A stretch of 64,000 nucleotides of DNA from Algiphilus sp. (lineage in GTDB: Bacteria; Pseudomonadota; Gammaproteobacteria; Nevskiales; Nevskiaceae), in NCBI RefSeq assembly GCF_023145115.1, contig NZ_JAGLEJ010000002.1, positions 1 to 64,000 of the forward strand, read 5' to 3'. The position numbers and the translations under genes are program-made. This document shows positions 57,297 through 64,000 of the stretch, one piece after another. Every line of letters begins with the position of its first letter. Positions within the stretch are counted from its first letter, which is position 1. The notes beneath the pieces are model-generated. The model did not search any database. It saw only the letters and a program-made list of their open reading frames with translations, and was not told the origin of the DNA.

Positions 57297-58082
57297 TCCG
57301 GTCCGCCGCGCGCGCAGCGCGTGGCGGTACCCCGGCGAGCGCCAGAGACGGAGCAGGCTGCGCAGATGCCAGCGCAGATGCTGCGCGCGCCTGAGCGTGC
57401 GGCGCCCGGGGTCGTGCACGATGCGGAGCTCGGGCAGCAGCGCCACCGACAGTCCCAGCGCCCGCGCGCGCAGGCTGAGGTCGACATCCTCGCAGTAGAG
57501 GTAGTAGCCCTCGTCGAAACCGTTCAGTCGTCGGAAGGTGTCCGTGCGCATGGCCAGGAAGAGCCCGGCCAGCCAGTCGACATCGCGCTGACCGTGACCG
57601 GGCGCGCGAGCGGCATCGCGCAGCTCGCCGGACAGATAGCGCCGCAGCAGCGCCGCCGGCGTGGGCAGCATGCGGCCGTTGTCCTGCGGCGCACCGCCGG
57701 AGGTGTGCGCCATGGGCGAGACGATCCCGGCGCCCGGGCGGCGCAGCTCCGCTTCGACGGGGTCGAAGACGGCCTCGTCCACGCGCAGCTCGGGGTCGGC
57801 CATCAGCACGAATTCCGAGTCACTGTCGCGCAGCGCGGCATTGTGATTGGCGCCGAACCCCTTCGGTCGCGCGTTGCGGATCACGGTGAGCCGGTCGCGC
57901 ATGGGCTCCGGCAGGGTCGACAGGGCTGCCGGATCCTCGGGGATGTTGCACGTGAGGATCAGTCGATGCGGTCGATCCGCGAGGCGCGCGTGGATCGAGC
58001 GCAGGCTGTCGAGCGCACGGATGCCGTGCCCGTGGCTGACCACGGATACCGTCCAGCGCGGTGGCGTCGCGCCCGCGCTCAT
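57285..58082 (-). CDS. GT2 glycosyltransferase (rhamnosyltransferase-like)
   Basis: 265 residues: TVSVVSHGHGIRALDSLRSI, a shorter acceptor region, FVLMADPELRVDEAVF (D-x-E-type metal site), MAMRTDTF-like ...LFLAMRTDTFRRLNGFDEGYYLYCEDVDLSLRARALG in pieces, matching rhamnosyltransferase WbbL-type enzymes. The D-P-E reading in place of D-x-D is notable. Coupled to the upstream glycosyltransferase by ATGA. Given the rfbBACD operon, dTDP-rhamnose is a reasonable donor, but that is inference. Confidence 0.82.
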   Translation of the reverse strand: MSAGATPPRWTVSVVSHGHGIRALDSLRSIHARLADRPHRLILTCNIPEDPAALSTLPEPMRDRLTVIRNARPKGFGANHNAALRDSDSEFVLMADPELRVDEAVFDPVEAELRRPGAGIVSPMAHTSGGAPQDNGRMLPTPAALLRRYLSGELRDAARAPGHGQRDVDWLAGLFLAMRTDTFRRLNGFDEGYYLYCEDVDLSLRARALGLSVALLPELRIVHDPGRRTLRRAQHLRWHLRSLLRLWRSPGYRHALRARRTGSDP

Positions 58083-58993
58083 CGGCCGCCGGTGCGCCCC
58101 CGGAGCCCGTCGCGCGTGCCGCGCAGCATGCTGCCGAGCTTGTCGAGCCGTTGCCGCTCGAAGGCCGCGACCTTGATCAGCAGCTTGAGCCCGCCGAGCG
58201 ACTCGTATGCCATCCAGGCCGGGAAGCGGGCCGCGTGGCGGCGTGCCAGGATGATGCGGTTGCGGCTGATGAAGTAGTGCCGCAGCGCGCCGTGATGGGT
58301 CGGATAGGCGCGCACGCCGCCGGGCAGCCGTCGCTGCTCGACCTCGCCGAGGGCGTGTCCGAGGGTGGCGTCAGGCACCGCGACGATGGCGTAGCCGTCC
58401 GCCCGCGCCCGCAGGCAGAAGTCGGTGTCGACGAGGTCGATGAACAGGCGTTCGTCGAAGCCGCCCAGTGCGGACCAGGCCGCGACCGGTACCAGCATGC
58501 CGGAGCTGATCGCGAGATCGACGCGGGTGGGCGTGTCGATGCGCTCGGCATAGACGAAGCGGAAGAACGGGCTGCGGCCACCGCGCGACGCCGGCCACCG
58601 GCAGGTGATGTCGGGATGGCCGTAGACGATGCGCGGCACCGCGGCGGCCACCGGTGCATGGCGCGGATCCTCGGCGGCCGCCAGCAGGCGGTCGACCGCC
58701 CCCGGCTGCGGCACGCTGTCGTGATCCAGCAGGAAGGCGTGCGTCGCACCGAGTGCGCGCGCGTGGGCGATGCCGCGGTTGGTGGCGGCGGCGATGCCCT
58801 CGTTGCGCGCATTGTCCAGCGCGTGCAGCTGGCCGACACCGCGTGCGCGCAGCGCCTCCGGCGACCACCGCGTGTCGGACGCGTTGTCGACCACGACCGT
58901 GAGCGCGCTCTGCTCCGCGGCGCGTGCTACGCGGTCGTCGAAGCCCGGCGGCGGGTTGTAGCGGATGATGACGGACGCGACGCGGGCGGACAT
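58079..58993 (-). CDS. GT2 glycosyltransferase (RfbF-like rhamnosyltransferase)
   Basis: 304 residues: ASVIIRYNPPPGFDDRVARA, VVVDNASDT, AFLLDHDSVPQPGA (D-x-D), RVDLAISSGMLVPVAAW, LFIDLVDTDFCLRARADGY, and a C-terminal helix pair typical of RfbF/WbbL rhamnosyltransferases (HHGALRHYFISRNRIILARR). Probably adds rhamnose to the surface polymer. The ATG start is separated from the divergent sulfotransferase-like gene by about 93 bases. The family is certain, the sugar likely but unproven. Confidence 0.85.
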   Translation of the reverse strand: MSARVASVIIRYNPPPGFDDRVARAAEQSALTVVVDNASDTRWSPEALRARGVGQLHALDNARNEGIAAATNRGIAHARALGATHAFLLDHDSVPQPGAVDRLLAAAEDPRHAPVAAAVPRIVYGHPDITCRWPASRGGRSPFFRFVYAERIDTPTRVDLAISSGMLVPVAAWSALGGFDERLFIDLVDTDFCLRARADGYAIVAVPDATLGHALGEVEQRRLPGGVRAYPTHHGALRHYFISRNRIILARRHAARFPAWMAYESLGGLKLLIKVAAFERQRLDKLGSMLRGTRDGLRGRTGGR

Positions 58994-59086
58994 GACGAGA
59001 CGATACCCGTTCTCGGACCCGGCGGCCGGACCGCGCCGCTGCACCGGTATGATGCGGGACCCGCGCCCGAGACCCGACACCGCTTC

Positions 59087-60850
59087 ATGTTCCAGCCCCG
59101 TGCCCGCCGTCCCGCGCCCGGCGCCCTGACCACGGTCAGCGGGCGCGAGGTCACCGGCTGGGTGATGGCCGGCGCTGCCGGCGAGCCGCTGACGGTCGTG
59201 CTGGAGATCGACGGCATCGAGGTCGCGCGCACCGACGCCGACCTGCCGACCGAGGCGTACGATCGCGCCGCGACCGGCTTCCGCTTTGCGGCGGATACGC
59301 GCTTCACCGCGCTCGGTGGCAGTCGCTACGCCGCTGTTCGTGTGTTCGTCGAGCGTGACGGCGGCGGTCGCGACGAGCTCGCGCGCAGCCCGCAGGTTCT
59401 GGTGCTGCATCCCGATGTCGAACGCGGCGGCGCAGCCTGCATCCTCACGGCGGGGCGGACGCGGGCAGTGTCGCTGGCGCACGACCTCCGCGCCGCTCAC
59501 GGCGGTAGTGTCGCCGAGATGCATGGTGTGCGCGACGCCCTCGACCTTCCCGATGCCTTCCCGCGCGGATGCCGCTACGTGGTCGGCGATCTGCCGGCGA
59601 TGACGGCCCGTCAGGCCGGGCTGGTCGACTACGCATGGGTGCTGCTGCTCGCGGATCCGGTCCGGCATCTGCGCGAGACGCTCGCCGAGCTGTGCGATGG
59701 CCGTGCGGCACCGCTGCGCGGCGGCGCCGAGGCGGATCGGGCCTGGCTCGACCGTCTGGCGGCGGTCGATACCGCCGACGCGCCGGCTTTGGCGGCCTGC
59801 CTCGCGGATGCGCCCGCGGCGATCCGCGCCCTGATCGACAACCCGCAGTGCCGCCTGTTGCTGCCGCCGCGGCAGGATCGCATCGGGCCGCGGCAGGGGG
59901 GCGCGGCGCAGCGTCATCTGGGGTGGTTCGATGCGGTGGCGGTGGATGGCGATCCGGGGGCAGGGCGCAACCGGGTTGGGCGCCTGTACGGCATTCCGGA
60001 ACCCGTCGGAGCGGGAATGCCGGCGTCGGCGCCGACCGTTTTCGACAGCATTCCGGAATCGGTGCTCGCGCCCTTCGTCGAGCAGGACCGGGCCCTGATC
60101 GCGGCCGCCCGGTCGTGTCCGGAGCGCCCGCCGGGCGTGGCCTGGCGCGTGCGCAGCGGCCGCCGCGCGCTGGGCGCCGAACGCCTTGCCGCCGACCGCG
60201 GTGATGGCCGCGCGGCACCCGATGCATCGCGCCGGCCCTTCGCCATCCTGCGCGCCCCCGAGCCGCGGGCGAAGCGCACGCTCGTGGTGCTGGGCGTTTC
60301 CCGCGGCGGCACCTCGATGGTGGCAGGTACGCTCCGTCTGGCAGGGGTCTTCATGGGGCAGCGGCTGTCCAGCGACAGCCACGAGGACCGCGACTTCCAC
60401 GTGCACGATCGTCGCACCCTGCGCCGGCTGATCGCGGAGCGCAATGCGGCGCACGCCGTCTGGGGCTGGAAGTATCCGCACGCCTTCGACTACCTCGCGC
60501 GCATCCGCGGCAGCCTGCGCAATCCCCGCTTCATCGTCGTGTTCCGCGATGCGGTGGCGGTGGCCCAGGCCTTCAACCGCGCCGACGGCATGCCCTTCGA
60601 CCGCGCGCTGCGCGAGGCCGAGGCGCGGTACCGGCGTCTGGCGCGCTTCGTCGCCCGCTGTCGCGATCCGGTGCTGGCGATCTCCTACGAGAAGGCACTC
60701 GCCGATCGCGAGGGTTATCTGCTCGGGCTGGCCGACTTCTGCGGTCTGCATCCGAGCCCCGAGCAGTTCGATGCCTGCCGGGATTTCGTGTCTCCCGGCG
60801 ATTATGTCCGCCTGCGCGGCGGCCCCGGCCGGGTGCGCCGCCAGCCCTGA
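59087..60850 (+). CDS. large protein with C-terminal sulfotransferase-like domain
   Basis: 587 residues. The first 390 or so residues have no family I recognise: a beta-rich start (LTTVSGREVTGWVMAGAAGE, a lectin/immunoglobulin-like feel) then helices (ADPVRHLRETLAELCDG). From about 400 a P-loop LGVSRGGTSMVAGTLRLAG, then VWGWKYPHAFDYL and FIVVFRDAVAVAQAFNRAD, corresponds to the Sulfotransfer_3 type. It has no signal peptide, consistent with a cytoplasmic enzyme. The N-terminal part may recognise the glycan. Divergent from the rhamnosyltransferase pair. Confidence 0.68.
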   Translation: MFQPRARRPAPGALTTVSGREVTGWVMAGAAGEPLTVVLEIDGIEVARTDADLPTEAYDRAATGFRFAADTRFTALGGSRYAAVRVFVERDGGGRDELARSPQVLVLHPDVERGGAACILTAGRTRAVSLAHDLRAAHGGSVAEMHGVRDALDLPDAFPRGCRYVVGDLPAMTARQAGLVDYAWVLLLADPVRHLRETLAELCDGRAAPLRGGAEADRAWLDRLAAVDTADAPALAACLADAPAAIRALIDNPQCRLLLPPRQDRIGPRQGGAAQRHLGWFDAVAVDGDPGAGRNRVGRLYGIPEPVGAGMPASAPTVFDSIPESVLAPFVEQDRALIAAARSCPERPPGVAWRVRSGRRALGAERLAADRGDGRAAPDASRRPFAILRAPEPRAKRTLVVLGVSRGGTSMVAGTLRLAGVFMGQRLSSDSHEDRDFHVHDRRTLRRLIAERNAAHAVWGWKYPHAFDYLARIRGSLRNPRFIVVFRDAVAVAQAFNRADGMPFDRALREAEARYRRLARFVARCRDPVLAISYEKALADREGYLLGLADFCGLHPSPEQFDACRDFVSPGDYVRLRGGPGRVRRQP

Positions 60851-60954
60851 GTTCCGGGCTGTTCGACCAAAGTCGGGGATGTTGGTGGCGCCGCGGGTTG
60901 CTAGATTGCGTCGGTCATCGGTGCATTCATGACAACAAGCGAGGAGACACGCTC

Positions 60955-61221
60955 ATGTCGCAGGAAAGAAAAGATGCGGCCGTCGCCTACTGGCAGGCCA
61001 ACCTCAGGTTGCTGATATCGCTGCTCGTCATCTGGTTCGTGGTGTCGTTCGGAGCCGGGATTCTGCTGGTCGAACCGCTCAACGCGATCCCGCTGGGTGG
61101 ATACAAGCTCGGTTTCTGGTTCGCCCAGCAGGGCTCGATCTACACCTTCATCGTGCTGATCTTCGTGTATGCGTTCCGCATGAACCAGCTCGACCGCAAG
61201 TTCGACGTGCACGAGGAGTAG
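60955..61221 (+). CDS. DUF4212 small subunit of sodium:solute symporter
   Basis: 88 residues with two transmembrane helices (LLISLLVIWFVVSFGAGILL and GSIYTFIVLIFVYAFRM) separated by PLGGYKLGFWFAQQG, the DUF4212 signature. GAGGAG precedes the chosen ATG (60955). Always paired with the following large symporter gene, seven bases away here. Confidence 0.92.
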   Translation: MSQERKDAAVAYWQANLRLLISLLVIWFVVSFGAGILLVEPLNAIPLGGYKLGFWFAQQGSIYTFIVLIFVYAFRMNQLDRKFDVHEE

Positions 61222-61227
61222 GCCGCC

Positions 61228-63006
61228 ATGGATACCCAGACCTGGATCTACCTGATGGTGGGCGGCACCTTCGCCCTCTACATCGGAATCGCGCTGTGGG
61301 CGCGCGCCGGCTCCACCGGCGAGTACTACGTGGCGGGGCAGGGCATTCATCCCGTGCTCAACGGAATGGCGACCGCCGCCGACTGGATGAGCGCGGCCTC
61401 CTTCATCTCGATGGCCGGCCTCATCGCCTTCCTCGGCTACAGCGGCTCGGTCTATCTCATGGGGTGGACCGGCGGCTACGTGCTCATGGCCATGCTGCTG
61501 GCGCCGTACCTGCGCAAGTTCGGCAAGTTCACGGTGCCCGAGTTCATCGGGGACCGCTTCTACTCGCAGACCGCTCGCGTGGTCGCGGTGATCTGCCTCG
61601 TGGTCATGTCGCTGACCTACGTGATCGGCCAGATGCGCGGTGCCGGCATCGCCTTCTCGCGCTTCCTCGAGGTCGACATCACCACCGGGCTGCTCATTGG
61701 CATGGGCGTGGTCTTCACCTATGCGGTACTGGGCGGCATGAAGGGCATCACCTACACCCAGATCGCGCAGTACGTGGTGATGATCTTCGCGTACACGGTG
61801 CCGGCGGTGTTCATCTCCCTCCAGATCACCGGGGTCGCGCTGCCGCAGGTCGGTCTGGGCGGTACCGTGGCGGACGGAAGCTGGCTGCTGGAGAGGCTCG
61901 ACGGACTGGTGACCGATCTCGGTTTCGCGGCGTATACCGAGCCCGGAGGCATGAGCATGCTGAACATGTTCCTGCTGACCATGGCGCTGATGATCGGAAC
62001 GGCGGGTCTGCCGCACGTCATCATCCGCTTCTTCACCGTTCCCAGGGTGCGCGACGCCCGCAAGTCGGCGGGCTGGGCGCTGGTGTTCATCGCCATCCTC
62101 TACACCACGGCGCCGGCGGTGGGCGCCATGGCGATGTACAACCTGCTCAACACCGTGCAGCCCGGTGAGGTCGGTGCCGAGACCGGCAACCTGGTGGCCG
62201 AGGAGCGCCCGGAGTGGATGCGTACCTGGGAAGAGACCGGTCTGCTGGCCTTCGAGGACAAGAACGACGACGGTCGCATCCAGTACTACAACGCCAAGAA
62301 CCCGGAGTTCGCCGATGAAGCCGCTGCCTACGGCTGGGAGGGCAACGAGCTCGACGTGGATCGCGACATCATGGTGCTGGCCAATCCGGAGATCGCGAAG
62401 CTGCCGGGCTGGGTGATCGCGCTGGTGGCGGCCGGCGGTCTGGCGGCGGCGCTGTCCACGGCGGCCGGCCTGTTGCTGGCCATATCGTCCGCGGTATCGC
62501 ACGACCTGCTGAAGAGCATCATCGCCAAGGACATCACCGACAAGCAGGAGCTGCTGGCCGGGCGCATCAGCATGGGCGTGGCCATCCTGGTGGCCGGATA
62601 CCTGGGATTGAATCCACCGGGCTTCGCGGCCGAGGTGGTGGCGCTCGCCTTCGGCATCGCGGCGTCGTCGCTGTTCCCCGTGCTCATGCTCGGCATCTTC
62701 AGCCAGCGCATGAACAAGGAAGGCGCCATCGCCGGCATGCTCGCCGGTCTCGGCACGACGCTGGTCTACATCTTCCTCTACAAGGGCTGGTTCTTCTTCC
62801 CGGAGACCGCGATGCTGCCCGACACCGCGGAAGGGTGGATTCTCGGCATCCAGCCGCAGAGCTTCGGCGCCGTCGGCGCGGTGATCAACTTCATCGTCGC
62901 CATCGCCGTATCGCGCGTGACCGCACCGCCGCCGGTTCATATCCAGGAACTGGTCGAGCACGTGCGCATCCCGCGCGGGGCCGTGGGTGCGGCTGCCGCA
63001 CACTGA
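61228..63006 (+). CDS. sodium:solute symporter, acetate/ActP-like (VC_2705 type)
   Basis: 592 residues, about 13 helices. Motifs: GEYYVAGQGIHPVLNGMATAADWMSAASFISMAG (broken: GEYYVAGQGIHP, TAADWMSAASFISM), FTVPEFIGDRFYSQTARVVAV, and MVSLTYVIGQMRGAG-type helix, all of the SSS acetate-permease group. A hydrophilic insert (about 330-375, EERPEWMRTWEETG) is characteristic of the DUF4212-associated branch. It imports a small organic anion, probably acetate, with sodium. It forms an operon with the small subunit and is followed by an intrinsic terminator. No sensor-kinase domain is fused. Confidence 0.92.
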   Translation: MDTQTWIYLMVGGTFALYIGIALWARAGSTGEYYVAGQGIHPVLNGMATAADWMSAASFISMAGLIAFLGYSGSVYLMGWTGGYVLMAMLLAPYLRKFGKFTVPEFIGDRFYSQTARVVAVICLVVMSLTYVIGQMRGAGIAFSRFLEVDITTGLLIGMGVVFTYAVLGGMKGITYTQIAQYVVMIFAYTVPAVFISLQITGVALPQVGLGGTVADGSWLLERLDGLVTDLGFAAYTEPGGMSMLNMFLLTMALMIGTAGLPHVIIRFFTVPRVRDARKSAGWALVFIAILYTTAPAVGAMAMYNLLNTVQPGEVGAETGNLVAEERPEWMRTWEETGLLAFEDKNDDGRIQYYNAKNPEFADEAAAYGWEGNELDVDRDIMVLANPEIAKLPGWVIALVAAGGLAAALSTAAGLLLAISSAVSHDLLKSIIAKDITDKQELLAGRISMGVAILVAGYLGLNPPGFAAEVVALAFGIAASSLFPVLMLGIFSQRMNKEGAIAGMLAGLGTTLVYIFLYKGWFFFPETAMLPDTAEGWILGIQPQSFGAVGAVINFIVAIAVSRVTAPPPVHIQELVEHVRIPRGAVGAAAAH

Positions 63007-63035
63007 CAAGACCTCTCCATCCCGGCCTGATCTTC

Positions 63036-63064
63036 GGCCCGCTCATCGAGCGGGCCTTTCTTTT
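63036..63064 (+). terminator. intrinsic terminator after the symporter gene
   Basis: Nine-base stem GGCCCGCTC / GAGCGGGCC with a three-base loop, followed by TTTCTTTT. Confidence 0.9.
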
Positions 63065-63180
63065 GGTTCAGCGTGCGGCGCAGTCGCCCGGGTACGCCTG
63101 CTTACATCGGCATCGTCTTCCCTGAGAGCGGGAGAGAGGCGGCCGGTTTCGCAATACCGCAAAGCCCGATCTTGTTTCTC

Positions 63181-63202
63181 CCTTCTCCCCGAGGGGAGAA
63201 GG
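63181..63202. repeat. short palindromic intergenic repeat
   Basis: CCTTCTCCCC-GA-GGGGAGAAGG. Sequences of this type recur in intergenic DNA of several proteobacteria; here it sits in the gap between the convergent symporter and DUF294 genes. No function visible. Confidence 0.5.
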
Positions 63203-63278
63203 GGCGGGGATGAGGGGGCGCACCGGGCGGCCGTCGCGTGCCCTCCAGGGTTCCGTCTCCCGCGGGAAGAGCGGTGGT

Positions 63279-64000
63279 CTACCGCTGTATCTGGTAGGCG
63301 ATCGCCAGGTGCCGCTGGGCCTCGCGCGCCTCGCGCAGCGCGGCGCGCACCACCGCCCGGTCGAAGTCGGGCAGGGCGCGGGGGTCGATATGGTTGTCCA
63401 TCGGCTCACCGTCGCGGGCGCACGCCATCTGCCGGTGCAGGCGATAGGTCTGCAGGGCGGCGAGGGCGCGCGTCCAGGATTCGGCCTGGCGCTGCTCGTG
63501 GGGTCGTCGCGCCCACCCCAGCAGACGCTCGCTGCTGTTGGTGGCGCTCAGCCCGCGCGACAGCGCCAGTACGCGCGCAACGTCGGAGAACGGCGATACG
63601 CCGTGCAGCTTGACGTCGAAGCGGCGCTGACGTCCGACCAGCCGGGCAAGGGGCGATAGCGCGCCGAACAGGCCCACGGGCGGCCGGTTGCGCAGGGCAT
63701 TCTCGCTCATCTGGCGCAGGAACAGCGGCTTCTCCGCGACATGCTCGGACAGCCAGTCGCGCAGCGCATCGACCATCCGCGTTTCGCCGTGCAGCGCGCG
63801 GAAATCGAAGAATATCGCACCGTGCAGCAGCGCTTCCGGGTCGCCGGTATCGACCCACTGGCCGAAGCGCTCGCGCCACTCCGCGGCGGTCAGGCACCAG
63901 CGCGGGTTGCCCGCCATGATGTCACCGGGGCACAGCCGGAAGCCGCAGCGCGCGAGTGCCTGGTTGGTCTCGCGCGCGAAGCGCAGCAGACGGGCGCGGG
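63279..64000 (-). CDS. DUF294-type nucleotidyltransferase with substrate-binding domain, C-terminal part
   Basis: The frame is open to the right edge, so the N-terminus (usually cyclic-nucleotide-binding and CBS domains, then the nucleotidyltransferase) is cut off. The visible 240 residues begin in the DUF294 region (CGFRLCPGDIMAGNPRWCLT, EALLHGAIFFDFRALHG) and continue into the DUF294_C substrate-binding helices (FDVKLHGVSPFSDVARVLAL). This layout is commonly found next to DUF4212/symporter pairs, where it may regulate transport. Partial, so function is undetermined. Confidence 0.85.
   Translation of the reverse strand, partial: RARLLRFARETNQALARCGFRLCPGDIMAGNPRWCLTAAEWRERFGQWVDTGDPEALLHGAIFFDFRALHGETRMVDALRDWLSEHVAEKPLFLRQMSENALRNRPPVGLFGALSPLARLVGRQRRFDVKLHGVSPFSDVARVLALSRGLSATNSSERLLGWARRPHEQRQAESWTRALAALQTYRLHRQMACARDGEPMDNHIDPRALPDFDRAVVRAALREAREAQRHLAIAYQIQR

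Noticed and set aside
60901..63009. 702-codon open frame antisense to the symporter genes
   Set aside because: His/Asp/Gly-rich shadow frame; the plus-strand genes have clear family motifs and membrane helices.
1..64000. CRISPR array, rRNA operon, complete insertion sequence
   Set aside because: No regularly spaced direct repeats, no rRNA-like sequence and no transposase were seen on reading either strand.

Overview
This is a GC-rich stretch of a gammaproteobacterial chromosome. The evidence is the order ispB / rplU-rpmA-obgE-proB, rpsT divergent from murJ, Gram-negative envelope genes (TonB receptor, OmpA, porin, outer-membrane polysaccharide exporters) and heavily coupled operons with ATGA/GTGA start-stop overlaps. 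I cannot name the genus; a Chromatiales/Xanthomonadales/Salinisphaera-like lineage is a guess from gene order.

Layout. 1-3.6 kb: the end of a TonB-dependent receptor, an OmpA-type porin and a cytochrome b561. 3.8-11.35 kb: one tightly coupled minus-strand operon of eight genes (thermostable-hemolysin-family protein, acyl-AMP ligase, TenA/UndA-like diiron oxidase-like enzyme, short-chain dehydrogenase, TPR-like protein, polyprenyl-phosphate glycosyltransferase, VTT/DedA-like membrane protein, ArnT-like glycosyltransferase). In front of it is a textbook sigma-54 promoter (-24/-12, an IHF consensus and an upstream palindrome). 11.5-16.2 kb: a PstS-like binding protein and a porin-like barrel, diverging from a histidine kinase and an NtrC-type sigma-54 activator, the obvious candidate regulator. 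I regard this 3.8-16.2 kb block as the most interesting system in the window.

16.2-16.75 kb is a repeat-rich patch: a miniature inverted-repeat element, two direct repeats carrying tRNA-Pro 3' fragments, and the intact tRNA-Pro(CGG). 16.7-25 kb is housekeeping (ispB, rplU, rpmA, obgE, proB, rpsT, murJ) interrupted by a yefM-yoeB toxin-antitoxin pair and an orphan TupA-like ATP-grasp gene. 25-28.6 kb holds a PhoP/PhoQ-like operon with two small envelope genes, and a TetR regulator.

29.4-63 kb is mostly a surface-polysaccharide region: a yjbEFGH/gfc-like operon, the dTDP-L-rhamnose operon (rfbBACD), a WecA/MraY-family initiating transferase, several glycosyltransferases, proteins with sulfotransferase-type P-loops, an ABC capsule exporter (KpsM, KpsT, KpsE and an OPX protein), and a probable abundant surface protein followed by a PpiC-type chaperone lipoprotein. 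Taken together they suggest a rhamnose-containing, possibly sulfated, exported polysaccharide. The window ends with a DUF4212/sodium:solute symporter pair and the 3' part of a DUF294-type nucleotidyltransferase gene.
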